From Candidatus Nomurabacteria bacterium UBA5155 (lineage in GTDB: Bacteria; Patescibacteriota; Minisyncoccia; Phycocordibacterales; UBA9973): a DNA stretch of 41,018 bases. The notes beneath the pieces were generated by a model. It searched no databases. It worked only from the letters and a program-made list of their open reading frames with translations, and was not told where the DNA came from. This document shows positions 31,629-39,261 of the stretch, in pieces (position 1 is the stretch's first letter; the number at the start of each line of letters is the position of its first letter). The position numbers were made by a program, and so were the translations under genes. Location of the stretch: positions 33,344 through 74,361 of the forward strand of contig DHXN01000015.1 in NCBI GenBank assembly GCA_002413705.1. Direction: 5' to 3'.

Positions 31629-32876
31629 ATGAGACAAACACAGCTTTTCACCAAAACCAGCAAGGACAACCCAGCAGACGAATTGGCCAAAAATGCCCAG
31701 CTTCTTATTCGAGCTGGCTATATTCACAAGGAAATGGCGGGAGTCTATTCAATATTGCCGCTCGGCTACCGAGTAATGGAAAAGATCATCGGTATTGTAA
31801 AGGAGGAAATGAATGCTATTGGTGGCATTCAAATGAAAACCTCTGCATTGCAAAGCAAGGATGTGTGGGAAAAAACAAATCGCTGGAGTGATGATGTTGT
31901 CGATAACTGGTTTAAGACAACGCTTAAGAATGGTACTGAGGTTGGACTTTCTTTTACCAACGAAGAAGCATATTCAAATATCGTAAAAAATTTTGTAAGC
32001 TCGTACAAAGATCTTCCATTGTATCCGTACGACTTCAAAACTATTTTTCGAAATGAAACTCGTAGCAAGTCTGGCATCATGCGTGGACGAGAATTTTATT
32101 GGAAAGCGCTGTATTCATTTTCTGCAGACGAAGCAGAACACAATGTTTTTTATGAAAAAGCAAAAGAGGCATACACTAATGTCTATCGTCGTGTAGGACT
32201 CGGAGATTTCACTTACATGACATTCGCTTCAGGCGGAACATTTTCAAAATATTCTCATGAGTTTCAAACTGTCTCAGAGGCAGGCGAAGATCTTATTTAT
32301 ATTGATGAAGCAAAAAATATTGCCATAAATAAAGAAGTGCTTACGGATGAGGTACTTGCTGAGCTTGGTATCGATAGAGCAACGCTTGTTGAAAAGAAGG
32401 CGATTGAGGTGGGAAATATTTTCTCGCTTGGTTCTAAATTTTCTGAACCGTTTGATCTTACCTATAAAAACGCCGAAGGAACAGATGTGCCTGTATTCAT
32501 GGGCTCATATGGTATCGGCGTCACTCGTCTGATGGGAACGATCGTTGAAGTACTTTCTGACGAAAAAGGCATTGTATGGCCCGAATCAGTCGCTCCGTTC
32601 AAGGTGCATCTCGTAGCACTTGGCGACACAGTGTTCGAAAAGGCGGAAGTTATTTACAGTGAACTGCTCAAGCACAATATCGAAGTGTTGTTCGATGACC
32701 GCGTTGGTTTGAGTGCTGGTGAAAAATTTGCTGACAGTGATTTGCTTGGCATGCCGCATCGCATCGTGGTGTCAGAACGCAGTCTTGCTCAGGGTGGCGT
32801 GGAATATAAAAAACGTGACTCATCTGAATCAACGGTCTTATCTACTGAAGCATTGATCACAATGCTAAACGCATAG
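31629..32876 (+). CDS. proS: Prolyl-tRNA synthetase, short form
   Basis: A 415-aa class II synthetase charging tRNA-Pro. Motif 2 is in FRNETRSKSGIMRGREFYWK (about 141-160), the proline pocket in FASGGTFSKYSHEF, motif 3 in FMGSYGIGVTRLMGTI, and the HGTP anticodon-binding domain fills about 325-415 (VHLVALGDTVFEKAEVIYSE). The roughly 180-residue editing (INS) domain between motifs 2 and 3 of E. coli ProS is absent, so mischarged Ala-tRNA-Pro must be cleared elsewhere or tolerated. TATGTA 8 nt before the ATG is a possible leaderless -10. mreB follows after 1 nt. Confidence 0.96.
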   Translation: MRQTQLFTKTSKDNPADELAKNAQLLIRAGYIHKEMAGVYSILPLGYRVMEKIIGIVKEEMNAIGGIQMKTSALQSKDVWEKTNRWSDDVVDNWFKTTLKNGTEVGLSFTNEEAYSNIVKNFVSSYKDLPLYPYDFKTIFRNETRSKSGIMRGREFYWKALYSFSADEAEHNVFYEKAKEAYTNVYRRVGLGDFTYMTFASGGTFSKYSHEFQTVSEAGEDLIYIDEAKNIAINKEVLTDEVLAELGIDRATLVEKKAIEVGNIFSLGSKFSEPFDLTYKNAEGTDVPVFMGSYGIGVTRLMGTIVEVLSDEKGIVWPESVAPFKVHLVALGDTVFEKAEVIYSELLKHNIEVLFDDRVGLSAGEKFADSDLLGMPHRIVVSERSLAQGGVEYKKRDSSESTVLSTEALITMLNA

Positions 32877-32877
32877 T

Positions 32878-33921
32878 ATGTTCAAAAATCTCTACAAGCG
32901 TTTTTCAAATTATATCGGTATCGATTTGGGTACTGCTAATACACTGGTGTATGTGAAGGGTCATGGCATTGTCATCAATGAGCCAAGTATCGTGGCAGTC
33001 AATCAAAAGACTGGACAGATCGTGGCCATTGGTCGCGAAGCCAAAGAAATGTGGGGCAAGACGCCGGAGCATATTAAAATCGTGCGACCGCTTTCTGAAG
33101 GTGTCGTGTCTGATTTTGAAATGGCGGAAGAAATGTTGGCGTACTTCATTAGAAAGGTCGAAAAAATTTCAAAGAAATTTTTTCGACCTCGCGTTGTCAT
33201 CGGTGTGCCGTCAGGCATCACCAATGTCGAACTTCGCGCGGTCTATGATGCCGGTATTGACGCCGGTGCGCGAGAAGTATTTTTGGTGGAGGAAGCCATG
33301 GCGGCGGCGATCGGTGTCAGACTGCCGGTGCTTTCGACCGAAGCCTCATTTATTGTTGATATTGGCGGAGGAACAACCGACATTGCGCTGATCGCGCTCG
33401 GCGGCATTGTTCGCTCATTGAACTTGCGCGTGGCCGGCGATCACTTTGATGCTCGCGTCATTGACTATTTGCGTGACGAATTTAAATTGTTGGTAGGCGA
33501 GAGAACAGCAGAAAATGTGAAGCTTGAACTCGGCTCTGCCATGGAAACTGACTATATGGAAATCGAAGTGCGCGGTCGCGATCTGGTATCAGGACTGCCG
33601 AAAGCGTTGATCGTGACCGATGGAGATATTCGTGAAGCATTTTCACGAACAGTGGGACTATTGGTTACTGGTATCAAAGAAGTGCTTGAAACTGCGCCGC
33701 CGGAAATGGTGTCGGATATTTTGCAATCAGGGATTGTGCTGACGGGAGGCGGTGCGAACTTGCGCGGTCTGGCACTGCTTTTGCAGCAAGAATTACAGCT
33801 GCCAATCATGATTGCCGAAGATCCACTGTCGGCGGTGGCGCGCGGCACGGGAATTATTTTGGAACAATTTGATGATTATAAGATCACACTACTTTCAATA
33901 GAAGATCATGCCTCGTTATAA
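32878..33921 (+). CDS. mreB: Rod-shape actin homologue MreB
   Basis: A 347-aa actin-fold protein. Phosphate-1 motif GIDLGTANTLVYVKG (about 14-28), VVIGVPSGITNVE, EEAMAAAIGV, phosphate-2 VDIGGGTTDIALIALGG and the adenosine motif VLTGGGANLRG are intact. MreB filaments guide peptidoglycan synthesis along the cell. The short amphipathic start MFKNLYKRFS may bind membrane. It is 1 nt after proS and overlaps mreC by 14 nt. A perfect 16-bp hairpin lies within the gene at 33155-33189. Confidence 0.97.
   Translation: MFKNLYKRFSNYIGIDLGTANTLVYVKGHGIVINEPSIVAVNQKTGQIVAIGREAKEMWGKTPEHIKIVRPLSEGVVSDFEMAEEMLAYFIRKVEKISKKFFRPRVVIGVPSGITNVELRAVYDAGIDAGAREVFLVEEAMAAAIGVRLPVLSTEASFIVDIGGGTTDIALIALGGIVRSLNLRVAGDHFDARVIDYLRDEFKLLVGERTAENVKLELGSAMETDYMEIEVRGRDLVSGLPKALIVTDGDIREAFSRTVGLLVTGIKEVLETAPPEMVSDILQSGIVLTGGGANLRGLALLLQQELQLPIMIAEDPLSAVARGTGIILEQFDDYKITLLSIEDHASL
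33155..33189. repeat. Perfect 16-bp triloop hairpin inside mreB
   Basis: AGGTCGAAAAAATTTC (33155-33170), loop AAA, GAAATTTTTTCGACCT (33174-33189). It encodes KVEKISKKFFRP. The stem is stronger than most terminators of the window, though the T6 run is within the arm and is followed by CGACCT. Confidence 0.92.
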
Positions 33922-34669
33922 ACCACAAGTGAAAAAAGGCGCGGTCTGGCTTTTGCCGGCATGGGCGCGTATTGGCATCGTCACCGTAAGCATGATCGTT
34001 TTTATTATCTTGGCAACATTTTTTGTGAAGCGAATTATCAGTCACGTTCCTCCGGTCTATGGAGGTGTCGTTGCTGATGAATTACTTTCAAAACGCGCAT
34101 TGATCAGCAAAGTTACCGCATTGCAAACAACACTTTCATCATACGACGCGGAAATTTCAACACTGACACAATTGCAATCAGAAAATGCGGCACTAAAACA
34201 AGAACTCGGCCGCACACCCGCACCAACCGGAATACTGGCAACGGTGCTGACGCTGCCCAATCGTAATTTTTATGACACGATGACTATCGATGCCGGTAGT
34301 GCAGAGGGGATTAAAAAAAATATGACCGTGTATGCATTCGGCAGTGTGGCATTGGGAACTATTTCTTCTACTGATACGCATACTGCGATCGTGTATTTAT
34401 ACAGTGCGCCAGGTCAGCAGACATCGGGCACAGCGGTCGGCAGCAGTGTGGCGGTGACACTGATCGGACGCGGCGATGGCGAGTATGAAGTGGATCTACC
34501 TCGCGATGTACCGTTTACAGTCGGCGATGTGATCTCTTCGCAAACCACTACTCCCGCAACACTGGCAACGATTGAAAAAATTGTGACCGACCCACGTGAT
34601 CCTTTCCAACGACTGCTGGCAAAAGCGCCGGTGAATCTGCAGGCGTTGAAGTGGGTGATAGTGCGATGA
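33908..34669 (+). CDS. mreC: Rod-shape-determining protein MreC
   Basis: A 253-aa bitopic protein. TM at about 20-42, a coiled-coil (about 58-100, ISKVTALQTTLSSYDAEIST), then two beta-barrel lobes including LTLPNRNFYDTMTIDAGSAE and KNMTVYAFGSVALGTI, typical of MreC. It links MreB to the extracytoplasmic synthesis machinery. The start codon lies within the last codons of mreB (14-nt overlap). mreD, rodA and pbpA are not in the window; a pseudopilin with its own promoter follows. Confidence 0.9.
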   Translation: MPRYKPQVKKGAVWLLPAWARIGIVTVSMIVFIILATFFVKRIISHVPPVYGGVVADELLSKRALISKVTALQTTLSSYDAEISTLTQLQSENAALKQELGRTPAPTGILATVLTLPNRNFYDTMTIDAGSAEGIKKNMTVYAFGSVALGTISSTDTHTAIVYLYSAPGQQTSGTAVGSSVAVTLIGRGDGEYEVDLPRDVPFTVGDVISSQTTTPATLATIEKIVTDPRDPFQRLLAKAPVNLQALKWVIVR

Positions 34670-34675
34670 TATACT
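34667..34675 (+). promoter_or_regulatory. Extended -10 (TGaTATACT) for the pseudopilin gene
   Basis: It overlaps the mreC stop codon and ends 9 nt before the ATG at 34685. TTGAAG at 34646-34651 is a possible -35 at 18-bp spacing. Confidence 0.6.
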
Positions 34676-34684
34676 ATCAGTAAG

Positions 34685-35236
34685 ATGAAAAAAAATTATC
34701 GAGGCTTCACCCTCATCGAGCTCCTCGTCGTTATTGCCATCATTGGTATTCTGGCCTCCGTTATTCTCGCCTCTTTGAATAGTGCTCGAAGCAGGGCTCG
34801 TGATGCAAAAAGAATATCCGACATGCAGCAAATTGAAACGGCACTTGAGTTGTATTACAACAATCACGGTGACTATCCACCATCTTCGCCTGGCGGCACT
34901 GGATGTTGGGGTTATTGGCAAGGAGGAAATGTTGTGAATGGTTCCACGATTCAATTTTTGCAGCCATTGGTGACAGATGGCGATATCAGTCAAGTTCCTA
35001 TAGAGACAAGTGATATACGAGACGATTGGAATTCGCAATGCACTTATCGGTATGCTAGATGGGACTTGAGTCCTTACTGTGGACCTTCGTATTCTGATGT
35101 TGCTGTTTTATATACGGCATTGGAAAATTCGCCTCCAGGTAACGGCGGCAGACAGCCCTCATGCCTTTCAAACAACATATGGGGAGAAGGATACCCCGGC
35201 AATAGTGATTGGCTTATTATATTGCGCCCCAGTTAG
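34685..35236 (+). CDS. Type IV pilin/pseudopilin-like protein
   Basis: A 183-aa prepilin. The class III leader MKKNYRG is followed by F8-T-L-I-E12 and the hydrophobic helix LLVVIAIIGILASVILASLN, so prepilin peptidase would cut after G7 and methylate F8. SARSRARDAKRISDMQQIETALELYYNNHGDYPPS is the usual type II/IV (PulG-like) continuation. The C-terminal head has five cysteines, probably disulfide-bonded, possibly by the DsbA-like protein of this window. It could be a structural pilin or minor pseudopilin for attachment or DNA uptake. No pilB, pilC or pilD is nearby. Confidence 0.9.
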   Translation: MKKNYRGFTLIELLVVIAIIGILASVILASLNSARSRARDAKRISDMQQIETALELYYNNHGDYPPSSPGGTGCWGYWQGGNVVNGSTIQFLQPLVTDGDISQVPIETSDIRDDWNSQCTYRYARWDLSPYCGPSYSDVAVLYTALENSPPGNGGRQPSCLSNNIWGEGYPGNSDWLIILRPS

Positions 35237-35257
35237 GAAAAAATTTATGATATTTTG

Positions 35258-35266
35258 TGTTATAAC
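35258..35266 (+). promoter_or_regulatory. Extended -10 (TGtTATAAC) for tgt
   Basis: TG-t-TATAAC ends 12 nt before the ATG at 35279. It supports the ATG rather than an in-frame upstream ATG at 35255, which lies before the box. Confidence 0.55.
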
Positions 35267-35278
35267 AAACATATATAC

Positions 35279-36487
35279 ATGCTGAAATTTACGATACAAA
35301 AGAAATTGGAGGGAACGCTGGCACGTGCGGGTGTAATTGAAACAGCGCATGGCGAGATCAAGACGCCGGCATTTGTGGTGGTGGGAACGAAAGCAACCGT
35401 GAAGGCGCTGACAGCAGAACAGATACGAAGTTTGGAAGCGCAGGTGGTATTGGCCAATACGTATCATTTATATTTGCAGCCGGGAGAAGGAATTGTGGAA
35501 AAGGCTGGAGGTTTTGGTCCATTCATGGATTGGCACGGTCCGACTATGACTGACTCGGGAGGGTTTCAAGCGTTTTCACTTGGTGCCGCATTTGGAAATT
35601 CTGTCAGCAAAATCGCAACTGGAAATGAAGTCTCTGATAAATCTGCAACTGTGGGTCAGCTCGCCAAGGTTACTGACGAAGGCGTGATGTTCAAGTCGCA
35701 CTTGGATGGCAGCAAGCATTTGTTTACGCCGGAGTCTTCGATGGAAATTCAATGGAAGCTCGGTGCCGATATGATTTTTGCATTTGATGAATGTACCAGT
35801 CCGACTGCGCCGTATGAATATCAAAAAAAATCATTGGCACGAACGTATGAGTGGGCGAAGCGCTGTCTGGCACGACATGAACAATTAGATCCAGAAAAAA
35901 AGCAGTCATTATTTGGTGTGGTACAAGGTGGTCGCTTTCAAGAATTACGCGAAGAAGCTGCAAGAAGCATGGGCGCGCTAGCTGCAACTGCTGATTTTCC
36001 TGAAGGCTTTGATGGCTATGGTATTGGCGGTTCGTTTACCAAAGAAGATATCGGCACTGCTGTTGGCTGGGTCAACGCATTGCTGCCGGAAGACAAGCCT
36101 CGTCACTTGCTTGGCATTGGCGAACCACTCGATTTGTTCAATGCAGTTGAGGCAGGTTGTGATTTGTTTGATTGCATTGCACCGACTCGCATGGCACGAC
36201 ACGGCACGCTACATACTTCAGCGGGGCGTTTGAATATTCGCAATGCAAAGTTTGTTGATCAGTTTGTGCCGATTGAAGAAGGTTGTACTTGCTACACCTG
36301 TACTCATCATACTCGTGCATACCTGGCACATCTGTTTCGCGGCGATGAAATGACTGGCGCAACACTGGCTTCGATTCACAATCTTCATTTTATTTTGCGT
36401 CTCGTGGAAAACATTCGCGAGTCACTTTTTGATGACACGTTTCATCAGTATAAGAAAGATTTTTTGGAAGGATATTATAAAAAATAA
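35279..36487 (+). CDS. tgt: tRNA-guanine(34) transglycosylase
   Basis: A 402-aa TIM-barrel enzyme exchanging G34 for a queuosine precursor in Asn, Asp, His and Tyr tRNAs. TDSGGFQAFSL carries the general base Asp; FDECT, GVVQGG and GIGG form the base pocket; DCIAPTRMARHG contains the nucleophilic Asp (bacterial consensus DCVMPTRNARNG, so slightly divergent). Zinc ligands are CTCYTC and the His of ASIHNLHF. No preQ1 synthesis or queA gene is in the window. Length is close to the E. coli enzyme (375 aa). The ATG at 35279 is preferred over one 24 nt upstream because of the promoter position. Confidence 0.95.
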   Translation: MLKFTIQKKLEGTLARAGVIETAHGEIKTPAFVVVGTKATVKALTAEQIRSLEAQVVLANTYHLYLQPGEGIVEKAGGFGPFMDWHGPTMTDSGGFQAFSLGAAFGNSVSKIATGNEVSDKSATVGQLAKVTDEGVMFKSHLDGSKHLFTPESSMEIQWKLGADMIFAFDECTSPTAPYEYQKKSLARTYEWAKRCLARHEQLDPEKKQSLFGVVQGGRFQELREEAARSMGALAATADFPEGFDGYGIGGSFTKEDIGTAVGWVNALLPEDKPRHLLGIGEPLDLFNAVEAGCDLFDCIAPTRMARHGTLHTSAGRLNIRNAKFVDQFVPIEEGCTCYTCTHHTRAYLAHLFRGDEMTGATLASIHNLHFILRLVENIRESLFDDTFHQYKKDFLEGYYKK

Positions 36488-36548
36488 CATGCTTTGCGGT
36501 ACTACTACCATTATGATAATATGGAAATACCGTCGCCGTTAGGCGTCC

Positions 36549-36572
36549 AAAACCCCTTGAAAGAGGGGTTTT
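36549..36572 (+). terminator. Terminator after tgt
   Basis: AAAACCCCT and AGGGGTTTT with a GAAA tetraloop closed by a T-G pair, 62 nt after the tgt stop. Confidence 0.85.
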
Positions 36573-36603
36573 AAATATTTAAAATTTCTTTATCAACTTT
36601 GTG

Positions 36604-36609
36604 TACACT
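36604..36609 (+). promoter_or_regulatory. -10 box (TACACT) for the PemK-like gene
   Basis: TACACT ends exactly 6 nt before the ATG at 36616, indicating a leaderless mRNA; the -35 is not clear. Confidence 0.5.
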
Positions 36610-36615
36610 GTGCGG

Positions 36616-37008
36616 ATGTATATAAAAGATTTTGAAAATTGGAACTTCGTAAAACAAAGAATTGATAAAGAAGAAAGAGATATAAATATTCGAGCCGGAG
36701 AAATTCGCTGGATTATGTTTGGTGTAAATGTAGGCAGTGAAATTGATGGCAAAGGATCATCATTTACTCGCCCAGGATTGATTATTAGTATTTCAGGTTC
36801 GAATATTGCTCTTGTTGTACCTATGTCTACCAAAATTAAAGATGTTGCAGGGTATATATCGTTTGAATGGAAAGGAGAAATTATTTCTCTCTGTATTCAT
36901 CAGATAAGAGTTATTTCTCAAAAACGCATTCTCCGTCGCATGGGTCGTATCTCTGAAAATAAACTGCAATTATTCAAAGAAGAGATTAAAAAATTTTTTA
37001 ATTTATAA
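36616..37008 (+). CDS. PemK/MazF-like endoribonuclease toxin, no adjacent antitoxin
   Basis: A 130-aa protein. After a charged helix (MYIKDFENWNFVKQRIDKEE) the PemK-like SH3 barrel begins with IRAGEIRWIMFGVNVGSEID, then FTRPGLIISIS, ALVVPMSTKIK, and ISLCIHQIRVISQKRILRRM. The GxNVGSE-G and RPxLI patterns match MazF/PemK mRNA interferases. No antitoxin gene of any length lies between the tgt terminator and this start or in the short gap after it. The 44-aa gene at 37029 is a membrane protein and does not look like an antitoxin. A GTG at 36601 is in frame but precedes the -10 box. Confidence 0.82.
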   Translation: MYIKDFENWNFVKQRIDKEERDINIRAGEIRWIMFGVNVGSEIDGKGSSFTRPGLIISISGSNIALVVPMSTKIKDVAGYISFEWKGEIISLCIHQIRVISQKRILRRMGRISENKLQLFKEEIKKFFNL

Positions 37009-37016
37009 AAAAATAG

Positions 37017-37022
37017 TACAAT
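37017..37022 (+). promoter_or_regulatory. -10 box (TACAAT) for the 44-aa gene
   Basis: AGTACAATATAGTCATG places TACAAT 6 nt before the ATG at 37029; the 17-mer differs at one base from the promoter and start of the protease gene at 2394. Confidence 0.6.
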
Positions 37023-37028
37023 ATAGTC

Positions 37029-37163
37029 ATGCCTGAAATTAGAAACACCTACACTTATTTTATTATATTCGCCATCATAGCGGGACTACTGACTATCAAA
37101 ATTTGTCACGCTGCGTATGCGGCATACGATCTAAGTAGCTACGCTGTGACGACTTCTGTATAA
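37029..37163 (+). CDS. Small single-TM protein, 44 aa
   Basis: The protein starts MPEIRNTYTYFIIFAIIAGL and ends SYAVTTSV. One hydrophobic segment (about 9-24, FIIFAIIAGLLTIKIC) is followed by HAAYAAYDLS. It could be a signal peptide with cleavage after CHAAYA and a tiny exported tail, or a single-pass membrane peptide. No family is recognised. Support: a TACAAT box at the leaderless distance, an ATG start, and location in a real gap between the PemK-like gene and uvrB. Its TAA stop is embedded in the uvrB TATAAT box, so expression of the two could interfere. Confidence 0.5.
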   Translation: MPEIRNTYTYFIIFAIIAGLLTIKICHAAYAAYDLSSYAVTTSV

Positions 37164-37164
37164 T
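37159..37164 (+). promoter_or_regulatory. -10 box (TATAAT) for uvrB
   Basis: A consensus TATAAT ends 6 nt before the uvrB ATG at 37171 and contains the stop codon of the 44-aa gene. Leaderless uvrB mRNA is predicted. Confidence 0.7.
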
Positions 37165-37170
37165 GCAGAC

Positions 37171-39228
37171 ATGAAATTTGAACTGTCAAATCACTACCAG
37201 CCGGCCGGCGACCAGCCAAAAGCCATAAAAGGCTTAATGGATGGGCTTAAAAAGGGGGAGCAATTTCAAACCATGCTCGGTGCTACCGGTACTGGCAAGA
37301 CCTTTACCATGGCCAACATCATCCAGCAGGTGCAGAAACCGACACTGGTCATTGCCCACAACAAGACACTTGCTGCACAACTTGCATCAGAGTTTGCGGA
37401 ATTTTTTCCCAACAATGCCGTCCACTATTTCGTCTCGTACTACGACTATTATCAGCCTGAGGCGTACATGCCGACCACTGATACCTATATCGAAAAAGAT
37501 GCGCAGATCAACAAAGAAATTGATCGCCTACGTCATGCTACCACTCAGTCGCTGCTGACTCGTAAGGACGTGATTATTGTCGCATCTGTATCTTGCATCT
37601 ACGGTCTGGGATCTCCGGTTGAATACGAAAAGAAAAATTTTAAAATTGAAGTTGGTATGACACTGTCTCGCACCGAGGCGATGGAGCGATTGGTCAGTAT
37701 TCATTTTACTCGCAACAATACCGATCTGTCGTCTGGGCAGTTTCGCGCATTGGGAAACAAAGTTGAGATCATGCCGGTGTCTGACACGATCCAATACATG
37801 GTGGAATTTTCCGGTACGACAGTAAAAAGTATTTTGAAAATCGATCCTGTGTCAGCGCGTATTTTGAAAGAAGAACAGTCCATTTTTATTTTCCCGGCAA
37901 AACATTTCATCACCAACGAAGATGAAAAAGATCGCGCCATCGGCGCGATCAAGCACGAGCTCGACGAGCAATTGAAACATTTTGAAATCGAAGGGAAACT
38001 TTTGGAAGCAGAACGCATCAAGCGTCGCACCACCTATGACTTGGCCATGATCCGTGAGATTGGCTATTGTTCCGGTATTGAAAACTATTCTCGCCACATG
38101 TCAGGCAAGATGGCGGGAGAACCACCAGAAACACTACTTTCATATTTTCCACACAAGGCCGACGGCAGCCCTGACTTTATATTATTTGTCGATGAAAGTC
38201 ATGTGTCACTGCCACAACTGCAAGGCATGTACGCGGCTGATGCATCGCGCAAGCAAACACTGGTTGATTTTGGTTTTCGTTTGCCCAGTGCCAAAGACAA
38301 CAGACCGTTGAAATTTGAAGAATTTAAAGCACGTATCGGTAACACTATTTTTGTATCCGCCACACCGGGTAAATATGAACATGAGCATGCAACCAATATT
38401 GTCGAGCAAATCATTCGCCCGACAGGCTTAGTGGATCCGATGATCGAAGTAAAACCAATTTTGGAGCATGGCGACTATCATGGTCAGGTGCAGGATCTTA
38501 TTCAGGAATCTGAAAAAGAAATTGCTAAAGGCGGTCGTATACTTGTGACCACGTTGACCAAACGCATGGCGGAAGATTTGACTGACTATGTGAAAGAAAA
38601 AAAGATAAAAGTTGCATACATTCACAGCGACATCAAAACAATCGATCGTATTAAAATTATCACCTCGTTTCGAAAAGGAGAATTTGATATTTTGGTGGGC
38701 GTGAATTTGCTTCGTGAAGGGCTTGATATGCCGGAGGTGACGTTGATCGGTATTTTGGATGCGGACAAGGAAGGTTTCTTGCGCAGTGAAGTGTCACTGA
38801 TTCAAACGATTGGGCGTGCTGCGCGCAACTCCAACGGTCGTGTGATTTTGTATGCTGACAACATGACCGGCTCAATGGATCGTGCGATCAGAGAGACGAC
38901 TCGTCGTCGCGATATTCAGCTGGCGTACAATAAAAAACATGGCATCACACCAACGACAATTCAAAAGAAAATTTTGGATATTACACAAGCCATGGAAAGT
39001 CAGCACGGCAAGGCAGTAAATGCGGAGCTGGCACTTGATATCGCGCTCTTTGCTCAATTGGAAAAAGACATGAAAGGCAAAAAAGGGAGGCGCAATCCAA
39101 TCGAGAAGCTCATCAAGATGAAAGAAGACGAAATGAAAGAATCCGTTAAGCTGCTCGACTTCGAAACTGCTGCTATTTTGCGTGATGAGATCAAGGTGTT
39201 GAGAGAAAGGACATATATAAATCCATAG
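37171..39228 (+). CDS. uvrB: Excinuclease ABC subunit B
   Basis: A 685-aa nucleotide excision repair helicase-like protein that verifies damage after UvrA loading. Walker A is GATGTGKT (37-44); the damage-probing beta-hairpin is YYDYYQPEAYMPTTDTYIEK; helicase motifs include FVDESH (Walker B), FVSATPG, LTKRMAEDL and QTIGRAARN. The C-terminal UVR domain (about 640-680, MKESVKLLDFETAAILRDEI) binds UvrC. Length equals the usual 660-690 aa. uvrA follows after 33 nt but has its own promoter. Confidence 0.98.
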   Translation: MKFELSNHYQPAGDQPKAIKGLMDGLKKGEQFQTMLGATGTGKTFTMANIIQQVQKPTLVIAHNKTLAAQLASEFAEFFPNNAVHYFVSYYDYYQPEAYMPTTDTYIEKDAQINKEIDRLRHATTQSLLTRKDVIIVASVSCIYGLGSPVEYEKKNFKIEVGMTLSRTEAMERLVSIHFTRNNTDLSSGQFRALGNKVEIMPVSDTIQYMVEFSGTTVKSILKIDPVSARILKEEQSIFIFPAKHFITNEDEKDRAIGAIKHELDEQLKHFEIEGKLLEAERIKRRTTYDLAMIREIGYCSGIENYSRHMSGKMAGEPPETLLSYFPHKADGSPDFILFVDESHVSLPQLQGMYAADASRKQTLVDFGFRLPSAKDNRPLKFEEFKARIGNTIFVSATPGKYEHEHATNIVEQIIRPTGLVDPMIEVKPILEHGDYHGQVQDLIQESEKEIAKGGRILVTTLTKRMAEDLTDYVKEKKIKVAYIHSDIKTIDRIKIITSFRKGEFDILVGVNLLREGLDMPEVTLIGILDADKEGFLRSEVSLIQTIGRAARNSNGRVILYADNMTGSMDRAIRETTRRRDIQLAYNKKHGITPTTIQKKILDITQAMESQHGKAVNAELALDIALFAQLEKDMKGKKGRRNPIEKLIKMKEDEMKESVKLLDFETAAILRDEIKVLRERTYINP
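37930..37950. repeat. 9-bp triloop hairpin inside uvrB
   Basis: GATCGCGCC, loop ATC, GGCGCGATC. It shares the CC-ATC-GG apex with the trmD hairpin. Confidence 0.8.
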
Positions 39229-39245
39229 TCGAAAAGTGAATTTTG

Positions 39246-39254
39246 TGGTATAAT
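39246..39254 (+). promoter_or_regulatory. Extended -10 (TGgTATAAT) for uvrA
   Basis: TG-g-TATAAT ends 7 nt before the GTG at 39262, fixing that codon as the likely leaderless start. Confidence 0.65.
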
Positions 39255-39261
39255 TGCTGCC

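Noticed and set aside
37029..37163. The 44-aa gene as antitoxin for the PemK-like toxin.
   Set aside because: It lies downstream, is mainly a hydrophobic segment and has no DNA-binding or toxin-neutralising motif typical of MazE/PemI proteins.
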